A stretch of DNA of 64,000 nt from an uncultured Eubacteriales bacterium (lineage in GTDB: Bacteria > Bacillota > Clostridia > Oscillospirales > Oscillospiraceae), in contig UQGU01000002.1 of the NCBI GenBank assembly GCA_900540635.1, positions 1 to 64,000 of the forward strand, written 5' to 3'. Shown here piece by piece: positions 1-9,089 of this stretch. The notes below the pieces were generated by a model, which ran no database searches, was not told where the DNA came from, and saw only the letters and a list, made by a program, of their open reading frames with translations. The first letter of the stretch is position 1; every line of letters begins with the position of its first letter. Made by a program: the position numbers and the translations under genes.

Positions 1-5
1 TTTTA

Positions 6-27
6 TTTGGCGGCTTACGCCGCCAAA
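6..27 (+). terminator. Hairpin at window edge, probable terminator of an upstream gene
   Basis: TTTGGCGGC and GCCGCCAAA form a perfect 9-bp stem with a 4-nt loop. A run of six T lies further on at 39-44 rather than directly after the stem. The gene it would serve is outside the window, so the assignment is tentative. Confidence 0.35.
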
Positions 28-54
28 CTCTGCGAGGCTTTTTTGACAAGCTGA

Positions 55-76
55 GGGGCGGCAATTTTGCCGCCCC
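55..76 (-). terminator. GC-rich hairpin downstream of the DUF4349 gene
   Basis: GGGGCGGCAA and TTGCCGCCCC form a perfect 10-bp stem with a 2-nt nominal loop, 8 bp past the stop of the minus-strand gene ending at 85. There is no U-tract directly after the stem; six U (antisense of 39-44) follow about ten bases later. Probable weak or modified intrinsic terminator. Confidence 0.5.
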
Positions 77-84
77 CTGAAAGG

Positions 85-975
85 TTAGTCTTCTTTTTTC
101 GGTTCTGCCTTTGGCTTCTTCGGATGCTTCCTCCTGTGCCGCTTCACCAGGGCGAGAATGCCCCAGAGGATCAGACCGAAGAGAAGGATATAGGGAATGT
201 TCATAAGCACGAAGCTGATGAAGTCCAGGATCAGATTCCCGACGCCCTTGACGCTGCTTACGAACCCGTCCCGGATTTTTTCCAGACGGCTCTTCTCCAC
301 TACGGGCGTGTATTCCGTGACCTCGGACAGGCTCAGATTTACGGTGGCGTAGTCAATTTGATTGTCCAGCACCTTCAGCTGGGAGGCATAGCGCTCCAGC
401 TCGCCCCGTACCTCTGTCAGCCGGGATTCGATTTCCAGCAGATCGGACATGGTTTCGGCCTGCTCCATGAGCTCCAGCAGCCGGTCCCGTTCGGTTTCCA
501 GGGCCTTGACCCGGCTCTCGGTGTCCACATATTGCAGCGTCACGTCCTCGGTATTTCGGGAGGAGGAGACCACATTGCTGAGAGAATCCACAGCGGCTGT
601 GAATTCCGCCAATTTTTCCACGGGAATGCGCAGCGTCAGGTCCGCATAGCGATAGCGGCTGCCGGCGTACATGCTGCCGTTGTAAACGTGCTGGCTTTCG
701 ATGTAGCCGTCCAGGGCGGTGAGCTTTTCCGTAACGGCGGCCAGTGCGGCATCCAGATCTTCGGCCTCGGCGTCCAGATTTTCGGTGATGATGAATTTTC
801 GTCCCTGGGGCAGCTGGGAGCCGCTGTCGGTGTCGCCCAGATCATAGCTGTAGCTGTCGTTGGCTGCGGCAGTTTCCTGGGGCGCATATTCATTTGACAT
901 GGCGCTGCTGGATTTTGCGCCGCAGCCTGTCAGCAGCAGACTCAGGGCAAGAAGTGCGGCGAACAGCTTTTTCAT
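85..975 (-). CDS. DUF4349 domain lipoprotein
   Basis: A 296-residue predicted lipoprotein. The N-terminus is a lipoprotein signal with lipobox LTGC (Cys18). Residues about 60-225 match the DUF4349 pattern: two alpha/beta segments around a long coiled coil rich in Glu, Arg and Leu. A hydrophobic segment near 240-270 is followed by a very basic tail (KRHRRKHPKKPK), so the protein is probably held by both lipid and a C-terminal membrane helix. The function of DUF4349 proteins is not established; they are usually linked to the cell envelope. The ATG at 975 has an AAGGAGGA site and its own promoter, divergent from tdk. It appears monocistronic. Confidence 0.85.
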   Translation of the reverse strand: MKKLFAALLALSLLLTGCGAKSSSAMSNEYAPQETAAANDSYSYDLGDTDSGSQLPQGRKFIITENLDAEAEDLDAALAAVTEKLTALDGYIESQHVYNGSMYAGSRYRYADLTLRIPVEKLAEFTAAVDSLSNVVSSSRNTEDVTLQYVDTESRVKALETERDRLLELMEQAETMSDLLEIESRLTEVRGELERYASQLKVLDNQIDYATVNLSLSEVTEYTPVVEKSRLEKIRDGFVSSVKGVGNLILDFISFVLMNIPYILLFGLILWGILALVKRHRRKHPKKPKAEPKKED

Positions 976-1016
976 ACGGTATCCTCCTTGTTTCGTTTTT
1001 TATTTTCTCCATGCTC

Positions 1017-1045
1017 AGCATATCATACCTGTGTTCCCTTTGCAA
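1017..1045 (-). promoter_or_regulatory. Sigma-A promoter of the DUF4349 gene
   Basis: On the minus strand TTGCAA (1045-1040) and TATGCT (1022-1017) are separated by 17 bp, about 40 bp before the start codon. Confidence 0.6.
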
Positions 1046-1112
1046 GGCGGCGTGGGAAAACTTTATGAAAAATTAAGGGTGCTGCCTTTTGTGAGAATTC
1101 ACGGAATTGTGC

Positions 1113-1141
1113 TTGCAATAGTGCCTCCTTTTCGGTATAAT
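1113..1141 (+). promoter_or_regulatory. Sigma-A promoter of the tdk-deo-cdd operon
   Basis: TTGCAA (1113-1118) and a consensus TATAAT (1136-1141) with a 17-bp spacer, about 30 bp before the tdk start codon. No other strong promoter is seen until after cdd, so it probably drives all five genes. Confidence 0.75.
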
Positions 1142-1174
1142 GAGGCAAGAGAAGAAACGGGAGGAACCGGAAAA

Positions 1175-1780
1175 ATGGCCAAGCTATATTTCAAATACGG
1201 TGCCATGGGCTCCAGCAAGACAGCCCAGGCCCTGATCACCAAATACAATTATGAGGAAAACGATCTGCGGGTGTGGCTGTTAAAGCCCAGTGCGGATCTG
1301 CGGGACGGGGAGCACACCCTGTCCAGCCGCATCGGCCTCAGCGCAAAGGCGGATGTGCTGCCGCCGGACAGAGATGCCTATGCCTGGTTCCGGCAGGAGC
1401 ATCTGGGAAAGTGCGATGTGATCATCGTGGACGAGTGCCAGTTTCTCACGGTGGACCAGATCGACCAGCTGCGCGCCATTGTGGACGACTACAATGTGCC
1501 CGTGATGTGCTTCGGCCTGCGCACGGACTTCCAGACTCACCTGTTCCCCGGCTCGCTGCGGCTCATGGAGGTGGCGGATACCATCCAGGAGATCAAAACC
1601 ATCTGCGACTGCGGGGCCAAGGCAACGGTCAATGCCCGTATCGACGGCCAGGGCCATATTGTCACCCAGGGTGCCCAGGTCTTTCTGGGGGGCAACGACA
1701 GCTATATCGCCATGTGCCACAAGTGCTACATCCGTGGCATCAAAGAACACAGGATTATCCGTCTGCACGGACATCAGTAA
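1175..1780 (+). CDS. tdk: Thymidine kinase (type II)
   Basis: Phosphorylates thymidine with ATP to dTMP in pyrimidine salvage. The 201-residue protein has a P-loop GAMGSSKT at 9-16 and a Walker B/catalytic segment VDECQF with Glu87. Near the C-terminus two Cys pairs (CDC and CHKC) form the structural zinc site typical of type II kinases. The ATG at 1175 is preceded by GGGAGGAA. An upstream in-frame extension crosses the promoter and is not used. It leads a nucleoside salvage operon; deoC follows 21 bp downstream. The P-loop departs slightly from the usual GPMxSGKS form but keeps the Lys. Confidence 0.95.
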   Translation: MAKLYFKYGAMGSSKTAQALITKYNYEENDLRVWLLKPSADLRDGEHTLSSRIGLSAKADVLPPDRDAYAWFRQEHLGKCDVIIVDECQFLTVDQIDQLRAIVDDYNVPVMCFGLRTDFQTHLFPGSLRLMEVADTIQEIKTICDCGAKATVNARIDGQGHIVTQGAQVFLGGNDSYIAMCHKCYIRGIKEHRIIRLHGHQ

Positions 1781-1801
1781 TTACAAAAGGAGTGTATTCC
1801 C

Positions 1802-2488
1802 ATGGAAATTTCTGAAATTCTTTCCAAATGCGACCATACCCTGCTGACCCAGACCGCCACCTGGGCGGATATCAAGGGCATCTGTGACGACGGTATGAAG
1901 TACCATACCGCCTCCGTCTGCATCCCTGCCAGCTTTGTCAGGCAGGCCAAGGAGTATGTAGGTGAAAGATTGCCCATCTGCACCGTTATCGGCTTCCCCA
2001 ATGGCTACGATACCACCGCCGCCAAGTGCTTTATGGCTTCCGATGCTGTGGACAACGGGGCGGACGAGGTGGATATGGTCATCAACATTGGTTGGGCCAA
2101 GGAGGGCAAGTGGGAAGACATTACCCGGGAAATTGCCGCCATTAAGAATGCCTGTAAGGGAAAAATCCTGAAAGTCATCATTGAAACCTGTCTTCTGACC
2201 GATGAAGAAAAAATCGCTCTGTGCAAATGCGTTTCCGACTCCGGGGCGGACTTTATCAAGACCTCTACCGGCTTCTCCAAGGCCGGTGCCACCTTCCACG
2301 ATGTGGAGCTTTTTGCGGCAAATGTTGCCCCCCATGTAAAGATCAAAGCCGCCGGCGGCATTTCCAGCCTGAATGACGCGGAAGAATTCATTCGCCTGGG
2401 GGCTTCCCGCCTGGGTACCTCCCGGATCGTCAAGCTGGCCAAGGCCATGGAGAAAAACGAAGCAGCCGCCAATGACGGCAGTTATTAA
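1802..2488 (+). CDS. deoC: Deoxyribose-phosphate aldolase
   Basis: Cleaves 2-deoxyribose 5-phosphate to glyceraldehyde 3-phosphate and acetaldehyde, the last step of deoxynucleoside breakdown. The 228-residue length is normal for the class I aldolase. The Schiff-base lysine lies in FIKTSTGF (Lys153). An upstream segment EVDMVINIG and a later KAAGGI motif are also characteristic. A clear AAGGAG site precedes the ATG. It sits between tdk and deoD, so substrate made by DeoD plus DeoB is consumed by a product of the same mRNA. Confidence 0.96.
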   Translation: MEISEILSKCDHTLLTQTATWADIKGICDDGMKYHTASVCIPASFVRQAKEYVGERLPICTVIGFPNGYDTTAAKCFMASDAVDNGADEVDMVINIGWAKEGKWEDITREIAAIKNACKGKILKVIIETCLLTDEEKIALCKCVSDSGADFIKTSTGFSKAGATFHDVELFAANVAPHVKIKAAGGISSLNDAEEFIRLGASRLGTSRIVKLAKAMEKNEAAANDGSY

Positions 2489-2504
2489 GGAAGGAGAGAC
2501 AGCA

Positions 2505-3251
2505 ATGCTTACAACCCCTACCCCTCATATTTCCGCCAAACCCGGCGATTTCGGAAAAACCGTGCTGATGCCCGGTGACCCCCTGCGCAGCAAATTCATT
2601 GCGGAAAACTTTCTGGAAAATCCTGTGCTGGTGAACAATGTTCGGGGCGTCCAGGGCTATACCGGCACCTATAAGGGCGTTCGGGTGTCCGTCATGGCCT
2701 CCGGTATGGGCATGCCTGCCATTGGTATTTACTCCCATGAGCTGTTCAATGGCTACGGCGTGGAGAACATCATCCGGGTTGGCTCCGCCGGTGCCATCCA
2801 GGAGAATATCAAGCTGTATGATCTGGTGCTGGGACAGGGGGCCTGCACCGATTCCAATTGGGCCAGCCAGTACCATCTGCCCGGTACCTTTGCCCCCATT
2901 GCCAGCTGGGAGCTGCTCAGCGAGGCGGTCAAGGCCTGTGAGGCCAACGGAGCCCGGTACCATGTGGGCAATATCAATTCTTCCGACACCTTCTATGGGG
3001 ACCATGTGGGGGTGCCCGAGGGCCTGGACAGCGTTTACGGCCTGAAAAAGATGGGCGTCATGGCCCTGGAGATGGAGGCTGCTGCCCTGTATATGAACGC
3101 GGCCCGGTATGGCAAGCGGGCCCTGTGCATCTGCACCATTTCCGACCATATTCTGACCGGCGAAGAGACTACATCCGAAGAGCGCCAGACCGCCTTCACC
3201 ACCATGATGAAGGTAGCCCTGGATGTGGCTGCCGCCATGGAGAACAAGTGA
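2505..3251 (+). CDS. deoD: Purine nucleoside phosphorylase, DeoD type
   Basis: Phosphorolysis of purine (deoxy)nucleosides to free base and (deoxy)ribose 1-phosphate. The 248-residue protein shows the hexameric DeoD-type pattern: [12 protein letters not shown] for phosphate binding near the N-terminus, [22 protein letters not shown], and the nucleoside-binding [10 protein letters not shown] followed by ISDH. The ATG at 2505 has AAGGAGAGA upstream; a longer in-frame start at 2373 lies inside deoC and is rejected. The stop is 1 bp from the deoB start, suggesting translational coupling. Confidence 0.94.
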   Translation: MLTTPTPHISAKPGDFGKTVLMPGDPLRSKFIAENFLENPVLVNNVRGVQGYTGTYKGVRVSVMASGMGMPAIGIYSHELFNGYGVENIIRVGSAGAIQENIKLYDLVLGQGACTDSNWASQYHLPGTFAPIASWELLSEAVKACEANGARYHVGNINSSDTFYGDHVGVPEGLDSVYGLKKMGVMALEMEAAALYMNAARYGKRALCICTISDHILTGEETTSEERQTAFTTMMKVALDVAAAMENK

Positions 3252-3252
3252 T

Positions 3253-4422
3253 ATGAAGCGTGTATTTCTGATCGTTCTGGATTCCTGCGGCATCGGACAG
3301 ATGCCGGACTGCGAGAAGTTTGGAGACATCGGGGTCAATACCCTCCGCTCCTGCTCCACCTCCCGGAAATTTTCCATTCCCAATCTTTTAAAGGCCGGAA
3401 TCGGCAGCATTGACGGCGTGGACTATCTGCCAAAAGCTGAGCAGCCTCAGGGGGCCTATGCCCGGCTGACCGAGGCCTCCATGGGCAAGGACACCACCAT
3501 TGGCCATTGGGAGATTGCGGGCGTGGTCTCTCCGGAGCCCCTGCCCACCTTCCCGGATGGATTCCCTCAGGAGGTGCTGGCGGAATTTGAGAAGCAGACC
3601 GGCCGGGGTGTACTGTGCAACAAGCCCTATTCCGGCACGGATGTGATTCGGGATTACGGCGAGGAGCAGCTGAAAACCGGCAAGTGGATTGTCTATACCT
3701 CTGCCGATTCCGTGTTCCAGGTGGCGGCCCATGAGGATTTGATTCCGCTGGAGGAGCTCTACGACGCCTGCCGGAAGGCCCGGAAGATTTTGCGGGGCAA
3801 GTACGGTGTGGGCCGGGTCATTGCGCGGCCTTATGTGGGCACTGCCGAGGCGGGCTTCACCAGAACCGCCAACCGGCACGACTTCTCCCTGGAGCCCCCT
3901 GCGAGAACCCTGCTGGACGCCGTAAAGGATGCCGGGCAGGAGGTGCTGGCCGTGGGTAAGATCTTCGATATCTTTGCCGGACGGGGCACCACGGACCATG
4001 TTTACAACAAGAGCAATGCCGATGGAATGCAGCACACCGTGGACTATGCCAAGCGGGATTTCCGGGGACTGTGCTTTGTGAATCTGGTGGATTTTGATAT
4101 GCAATTCGGCCACCGCCGGGATATTGACGGCTATGCCAACGCTCTGACGGAGTTTGACACCTGGCTGGGCGAATTCGAAAAGACGCTGCAAGAAGACGAC
4201 CTGGTGCTCATCACCGCAGACCACGGCTGTGACCCTGCCTATACGGCCACCACGGACCACACCCGGGAGTATGTGCCCCTGATTGCCCTGGGCAGTCAGG
4301 TCCGCCCCGGTTCTCTGGGGACCCGGGCCTCCTTTGCGGACATCGCCGCCACGGTGGCGGAGCTGCTGGATGTGCCCTTTGAGACGCCGGGAAAGAGCTT
4401 TGCCAAGGAGCTGCTGAAGTAA
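3253..4422 (+). CDS. deoB: Phosphopentomutase
   Basis: Interconverts (deoxy)ribose 1-phosphate and 5-phosphate, linking DeoD to DeoC. The 389-residue protein belongs to the alkaline-phosphatase superfamily. The N-terminal metal site is LIVLDSCGIG. The segment GKDTTIGHWE contains the phosphorylated Thr region, and ITADHGCDP plus TTDHTREYVP provide C-terminal metal ligands. The start ATG at 3253 is 1 bp after the deoD stop; the longer frame start at 3223 lies inside deoD. The last base overlaps the first base of cdd. Confidence 0.96.
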   Translation: MKRVFLIVLDSCGIGQMPDCEKFGDIGVNTLRSCSTSRKFSIPNLLKAGIGSIDGVDYLPKAEQPQGAYARLTEASMGKDTTIGHWEIAGVVSPEPLPTFPDGFPQEVLAEFEKQTGRGVLCNKPYSGTDVIRDYGEEQLKTGKWIVYTSADSVFQVAAHEDLIPLEELYDACRKARKILRGKYGVGRVIARPYVGTAEAGFTRTANRHDFSLEPPARTLLDAVKDAGQEVLAVGKIFDIFAGRGTTDHVYNKSNADGMQHTVDYAKRDFRGLCFVNLVDFDMQFGHRRDIDGYANALTEFDTWLGEFEKTLQEDDLVLITADHGCDPAYTATTDHTREYVPLIALGSQVRPGSLGTRASFADIAATVAELLDVPFETPGKSFAKELLK

Positions 4423-4835
4423 TGGATGTAAAGGCTTTGATTGCCGCTGCGGTGGAGGCCATGGGGCACGCCTACGCGCCCTACTCCGGCTATAAGGTTG
4501 GTGCGGCGCTGCTGTGCGCCGACGGCACGGTCTATGGCGGCTGCAATATTGAAAACGGCTCCTATGGGGCAACGAACTGCGCCGAGCGCACGGCCTTTTT
4601 CAAGGCGGTCTACGATGGCCACCGGGATTTTTCGGCCATTGCGGTCTGCGGCGGAAAGGATGGGATCATTTCCGATGTGTTCCCACCCTGCGGCATCTGC
4701 CGCCAGGTCATGCGGGAATTCTGCGAGGACGATTTCAAAATCTATCTTGTGGGGAAGGACGGTACCTATATGGAGCGGACCCTGGCCCAGCTCCTGCCGG
4801 ACAGCTTCCGCCCCAAGACCCATATGCAAAAGTAG
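4422..4835 (+). CDS. cdd: Cytidine deaminase
   Basis: Hydrolytic deamination of cytidine and deoxycytidine to (deoxy)uridine. The 137-residue length is typical of the tetrameric form. The zinc site is CAE (Cys53, catalytic Glu55) and PCGIC (Cys90, Cys93). It overlaps deoB by one base (TAATG), a strong sign of coupled translation. It ends the salvage operon; no clear terminator hairpin follows, and a new promoter starts about 25 bp later. Confidence 0.96.
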   Translation: MDVKALIAAAVEAMGHAYAPYSGYKVGAALLCADGTVYGGCNIENGSYGATNCAERTAFFKAVYDGHRDFSAIAVCGGKDGIISDVFPPCGICRQVMREFCEDDFKIYLVGKDGTYMERTLAQLLPDSFRPKTHMQK

Positions 4836-4857
4836 GTACAAACCGCACATTTCCCTG

Positions 4858-4886
4858 TTGATTTTTTTGGCAGAGTGTGCAATAAT
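4858..4886 (+). promoter_or_regulatory. Promoter of the nucleoside ABC importer
   Basis: TTGATT (4858-4863), 17-bp spacer, AATAAT (4881-4886) with an extended -10 TGC. It lies about 50 bp before the binding-protein start, giving the importer expression separate from the salvage operon. Confidence 0.55.
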
Positions 4887-4934
4887 GGAACCCGTAGGGA
4901 AACCTACGCAAATTACTTAGGAGGAATGAAAACA

Positions 4935-6086
4935 ATGAGAAAGATTCTTGCAATGCTTCTCGCTGCCGTAATGGTTCTGGGCCTGTGTGCCTGCGGCGGC
5001 AAAACAACGACTCCTGCCGAAACCACTGCCGCGGCTGCCGCAGCGCAGGGCGGCGCGGATGCCGTTCCTGATGAGATGACCTCTTCCGACGGCAAGTACG
5101 AGATTGCTTTCGTCACTGACGTGGGCCAGCTGAAGGACAAGTCCTTCAACCAGGGCACCTTCGACGGTGTAAAGCTGTACGCTGCCAATGCCGGTAAGTC
5201 CTACAAGTACTACCAGCCCGCCGGCGGCGATCAGGCTACCGACGAGGACCGTTACGATGCCATGAAGCTGGCTGTCGAGAACGGCGCCAAGGTCGTTGTC
5301 TGCGCAGGCTTTATGCAGGGCACTGCTCTGCAGAAGGCTGCTGAGGAGTTCACCGACACCCGCTTTGTCTTCATCGACGGCTGGGCACTGGGCCTGAATA
5401 ATGTTGCCGGTATTGCCTTCCAGGAAGAGCAGTGTGGCTATCTGGCTGGTTATGCCGCTGTTATGGACGGCTACACCAAGCTGGGCTTCACCGGTGGCGG
5501 CGGCGGTGCAAACCTTGCCTGCAACCGTTACGGCTATGGCTTCGTGCAGGGCGCTGACGCTGCTGCTGCTGCCAAGGGCGTAAAGGTTGAGATGAACTAC
5601 TCCTGGCTGTACGGCGCTTCCTTCCAGGCTTCCAATGAGCTGCAGACCATGGCCGCCGGCTGGTATCAGAACGGCACCGAGGTCATCTTCGCCTGCGGCG
5701 GTTCCATGTTCCAGTCTGTCGCTGCCGCTGCTTCCGCTGAGGACGCCAAAGTCATCGGCGTTGACGTTGACCAGTCCTTCGAGTCTGACACCGTCATCAC
5801 CTCCGCTATGAAGGGCATCGGCCAGGCCGCTCAGACCGCTTTGAAGGCTGCTGAGTCCGACGACACCTGGGCTGCCTTCATCGGCGATGGCAACACCAAC
5901 ATCACTCTGGGTGCCAAGGACAATGCCGTGGGTCTGCCCACCGCTACCTGGTCTCTGAACGGCTGGACCGTGGAAGAGTACGAGCAGATGCTCGCCGACA
6001 TCGTGGCCGGTAAGGTCGTAATCGACGGCTCCGACGTTCCCGAACCCGCCAGCACCGACAATGTGACTGTCAATATCGTCAAGTAA
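4935..6086 (+). CDS. BMP-family nucleoside-binding lipoprotein of an ABC importer
   Basis: Extracellular solute receptor of the basic membrane protein (BMP/PnrA) family, which in characterised Firmicutes binds nucleosides. The 383-residue product has a lipoprotein signal ending at Cys20 (LCAC). The mature region carries the family pattern: IAFVTDVGQLKDKSFNQG, then VENGAKVVVCAGF, FIDGW, and ACGGSMFQSV near the hinge. The ATG at 4935 is preferred because AGGAGG is about 10 bp upstream; an in-frame ATG at 4926 would be too close. A strong hairpin after the stop probably limits read-through into the ATPase gene, giving binding protein in excess. Context with tdk-deo-cdd supports nucleosides as substrate. 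Confidence 0.92.
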   Translation: MRKILAMLLAAVMVLGLCACGGKTTTPAETTAAAAAAQGGADAVPDEMTSSDGKYEIAFVTDVGQLKDKSFNQGTFDGVKLYAANAGKSYKYYQPAGGDQATDEDRYDAMKLAVENGAKVVVCAGFMQGTALQKAAEEFTDTRFVFIDGWALGLNNVAGIAFQEEQCGYLAGYAAVMDGYTKLGFTGGGGGANLACNRYGYGFVQGADAAAAAKGVKVEMNYSWLYGASFQASNELQTMAAGWYQNGTEVIFACGGSMFQSVAAAASAEDAKVIGVDVDQSFESDTVITSAMKGIGQAAQTALKAAESDDTWAAFIGDGNTNITLGAKDNAVGLPTATWSLNGWTVEEYEQMLADIVAGKVVIDGSDVPEPASTDNVTVNIVK

Positions 6087-6100
6087 TTTGCATAACCCCG

Positions 6101-6134
6101 TGCCCCTGCGGTAACAACCGCAGGGGCATTCTTT
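6101..6134 (+). terminator. Hairpin between binding-protein and ATPase genes
   Basis: TGCCCCTGCGGT and ACCGCAGGGGCA form a perfect 12-bp stem with an AACA loop, followed by TTCTTTAT. Probable partial terminator or mRNA 3' stabiliser. Confidence 0.8.
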
Positions 6135-6178
6135 ATAGTGCTTATGCCGAAAAAATGCGGGACGGGAAAGAATGGATA

Positions 6179-6207
6179 TTGCATTTTGACCGCTCCGATG
6201 TTACAAT
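6179..6207 (+). promoter_or_regulatory. Secondary promoter before the ATPase gene
   Basis: TTGCAT (6179-6184), 17-bp spacer, TACAAT (6202-6207), 100 bp before the ATPase start and after the hairpin. Confidence 0.5.
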
Positions 6208-6306
6208 AACTTCATACGAAAATACCGGGCCTGGGTGCGTCTATAGGATGTACCGGGGCTTTCGGCTTTCTTTCGGTGAAAACGCAGGGAGGAGGGCAAG
6301 TAGATT

Positions 6307-7845
6307 ATGGATTCGGAATACGTAATTGAAATGCTCAATATCAGAAAAGAATTTCCCGGCATAGTGGCGAACGACGACATCACCCTTCAGCTGAAGCGGG
6401 GCGAGATCCATGCGCTGCTGGGCGAAAACGGTGCGGGAAAATCCACCTTGATGAGCGTCCTGTTCGGCCTTTACCAGCCGGAAAAGGGTGTCATTAAAAA
6501 GAACGGTGAGGTGGTCCAGATCCGGGACCCCAACGATGCCACGGCACTGCATATCGGCATGGTGCACCAGCACTTCAAGCTGGTGGATGTGTTCACCGTG
6601 CTGGATAATATTATTCTTGGCGCGGAGGATACCAAGTGCGGTTTTCTGCAGCGGAAAAACGCCCGGAAAAAGGTCCGGGAGCTGTCCGATAAATACGGCC
6701 TGGCCGTAGACCTGGACGCAAAGATCGAGGATATCTCCGTGGGCATGCAGCAGCGTACCGAGATCCTTAAGATGCTTTACCGGGATAATGAGATCCTGAT
6801 TTTTGACGAGCCCACCGCAGTCCTGACTCCCCAGGAGATCGACGAGCTCATGGAGATCATGCGGGGCTTTGCCAGAGAGGGCAAGTCCATCCTGTTTATC
6901 ACCCACAAGCTCAATGAGATCATGGCGGTCTCCGACCGGGTCACGGTTCTGCGGAAGGGCAAGCTGGTTGGAACGGTAAACACCAAGGATACCACCAAGG
7001 AAGCACTCTCTGCCATGATGGTGGGCCGTCCCGTGCAGTTGGAAGTCCATAAGGGCCCTGCCCACCCGGGCAAGGTGGTGCTGGATGTGCAGCACATGAC
7101 CGTTCCCTCCAAGCTCCACAAGAACAACGCGGTCAAGGACGTTTCCTTCCAGGTAAGGGAGGGGGAGATCGTCTGCATCGCCGGTATCGACGGCAACGGC
7201 CAGACGGAGCTGATTTACGGCCTGTCCGGTCTGGAAAAGATGACCTCCGGCACCATTACCCTGGACGGCAAGGACCTGACCAAGATGAGCATCCACAAGC
7301 GGAATCTCAGCGGCATCAGCCATATCCCTGAGGATCGGCACAAGCACGGCCTGGTGCTGGATGATACCCTGGAAAACAACCTGGTGCTCCAGAGCTACAC
7401 GGATCCCCGTTTCCAGCATATGGGCTTTATCAAATCCGGCGAGGTCCGGGACTATGCTCTGAAAATCATCGATGAATACGATGTCCGCTCCGGCCAGGGC
7501 CCTGTGACCATCACCCGGAGTATGTCCGGCGGTAACCAGCAGAAGGCCATTATCGGCCGGGAAATCGACCGGGGTACGCCCCTGCTGCTGGCGGTTCAGC
7601 CCACCCGCGGCCTGGACGTGGGTGCCATTGAGAATGTCCATGCCCAGCTGGTTGCCCAGCGGGATGCGGGCAAGGCAGTGCTGCTGGTTTCTCTGGAGCT
7701 GGATGAGGTCATGAACCTGTCCGACCGCATTCTTGTCATGTACGAGGGTGAGATCGTGGGCGAGCTGGATCCCAAGAAGACCACCGTTCAGGAGCTGGGC
7801 CTGTATATGTCCGGCGCGAAACGCAGCGGAAAAGGAGAGGCCTGA
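6307..7845 (+). CDS. Nucleoside ABC importer, double ATP-binding protein
   Basis: Energises nucleoside import. The 512-residue protein contains two fused ABC domains, as in the YufO/NupO-type and sugar RbsA-type ATPases. Domain 1 has Walker [10 protein letters not shown] (39-47), signature region SVGMQQR and Walker B LIFDEP. Domain 2 has a degenerate Walker [11 protein letters not shown], signature SGGNQQK and a Walker B ending LLLAVQP instead of the usual acidic pair. Only domain 1 is likely fully catalytic, which is normal for this subfamily. It overlaps nothing; the permease gene starts 2 bp after its stop. Confidence 0.93.
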   Translation: MDSEYVIEMLNIRKEFPGIVANDDITLQLKRGEIHALLGENGAGKSTLMSVLFGLYQPEKGVIKKNGEVVQIRDPNDATALHIGMVHQHFKLVDVFTVLDNIILGAEDTKCGFLQRKNARKKVRELSDKYGLAVDLDAKIEDISVGMQQRTEILKMLYRDNEILIFDEPTAVLTPQEIDELMEIMRGFAREGKSILFITHKLNEIMAVSDRVTVLRKGKLVGTVNTKDTTKEALSAMMVGRPVQLEVHKGPAHPGKVVLDVQHMTVPSKLHKNNAVKDVSFQVREGEIVCIAGIDGNGQTELIYGLSGLEKMTSGTITLDGKDLTKMSIHKRNLSGISHIPEDRHKHGLVLDDTLENNLVLQSYTDPRFQHMGFIKSGEVRDYALKIIDEYDVRSGQGPVTITRSMSGGNQQKAIIGREIDRGTPLLLAVQPTRGLDVGAIENVHAQLVAQRDAGKAVLLVSLELDEVMNLSDRILVMYEGEIVGELDPKKTTVQELGLYMSGAKRSGKGEA

Positions 7846-7847
7846 AT

Positions 7848-9089
7848 ATGAAAGACAAATTGCAGGAGCTTTATAACAAAAGCGGCACCCGCAAGGTGCT
7901 TGCTTCCCTGATCTCCATCCTGATCGGCCTGGTGGTGGGTGCTGTTGTGGTCATTGCCGTTGGCCTGTCCAAGGATACCATTACCAATCAGGGCATGTGG
8001 GACGGCGTGAAGCTGATTTTCGCGGGCATCCTGTCCACCGGACGGAACGCGGCGGGCAACCTGACCTGGGGCTACAATGCCCAGGCTCTGGGCAATATGC
8101 TATTCCGGGCAACGCCGCTGATCATGACCGGCCTTTCCGTGGCCGTGGCTTATAAGACGGGCCTGTTTAATATTGGTGCACCCGGTCAGTACCTGATGGG
8201 CACCATGGCATCTCTGATGATCGCCCTGTCCATCCCCACCACCTCCGTGCCTGTCTGGCTCGTCTGGCTGCTGGCCTTTTTGGGCGGCTGCGCTGCCGGT
8301 GCGCTGTGGGGTGCCATTCCCGGTGCGCTGAAAGCGCTGCTGGGCATCAACGAGGTTCTGGCCTGCATCATGACCAACTGGCTGGCCGCCAATCTTGTCA
8401 CCTGGGCCTTCGATGCCAGCAACTTCAAAAACATGGTGGAAAACACCAAGTCCGGCTATATTTACAAGACCTCCTACAACGGTGTTGCCACAGCCAAAAT
8501 GGGGCTGGACAAGCTGTTCCCGGGCTCTCAGGTTAATGGCGGCATTCTGGTTGCCATTCTGATTGCCGTCCTTGTGTATATCCTCATCAACAGGACTACC
8601 CTGGGCTATGAGTTGAAGGCCTGCGGTGCCAACCGGCACGCGGCCCGGTACGCCGGTATCAACGACAAGCGGGACATCGTCCTGTCTATGGCCATCGCCG
8701 GAGCACTGTCCGGCGGCGGTGCAGCGCTGTACTGGCTGGCCGGCAACACGGAGTTCTATTGGTCCACCTACCAGACCCTGCCCAGCGCCGGCTTCAATGG
8801 CATCCCCGTGGCACTGCTGGCGGTGAACAACCCCATCGGCGTGATCTTCACCGGCATTTTTATGGCCATGCTGGATATCGTGGGTGTGCAGCTCACCGGC
8901 TATACCGCTTACAATGAGTACATCACCGATGTGATCATCTCCGTGATCGTCTACTTAAGTGCTTTCTCCCTGGTGATTCAGATGATGCTTCCCAAGTGGA
9001 AGAAGAAGGGAATGCCCAACGCCAATGCCGAGCCTGCGGCCACCACGGCCCCCAAGCCGGAAACAGAGAAAGGGGACAAGGAAGCATGA
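7848..9089 (+). CDS. Nucleoside ABC importer, permease 1
   Basis: Membrane subunit of the BPD_transp_2 (RbsC/YufP-like) family, 413 residues with about ten hydrophobic helices. Family marks are KTGLFNIGAPGQYLMG and, in the cytoplasmic coupling region, YELKACGANRHAARYAGIN. A long N-terminal helix precedes the core, and the tail after about 385 is polar and Ala/Pro-rich. The start is 2 bp after the ATPase stop, and the stop overlaps the next start (ATGA), so the three genes are translationally coupled. Confidence 0.92.
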   Translation: MKDKLQELYNKSGTRKVLASLISILIGLVVGAVVVIAVGLSKDTITNQGMWDGVKLIFAGILSTGRNAAGNLTWGYNAQALGNMLFRATPLIMTGLSVAVAYKTGLFNIGAPGQYLMGTMASLMIALSIPTTSVPVWLVWLLAFLGGCAAGALWGAIPGALKALLGINEVLACIMTNWLAANLVTWAFDASNFKNMVENTKSGYIYKTSYNGVATAKMGLDKLFPGSQVNGGILVAILIAVLVYILINRTTLGYELKACGANRHAARYAGINDKRDIVLSMAIAGALSGGGAALYWLAGNTEFYWSTYQTLPSAGFNGIPVALLAVNNPIGVIFTGIFMAMLDIVGVQLTGYTAYNEYITDVIISVIVYLSAFSLVIQMMLPKWKKKGMPNANAEPAATTAPKPETEKGDKEA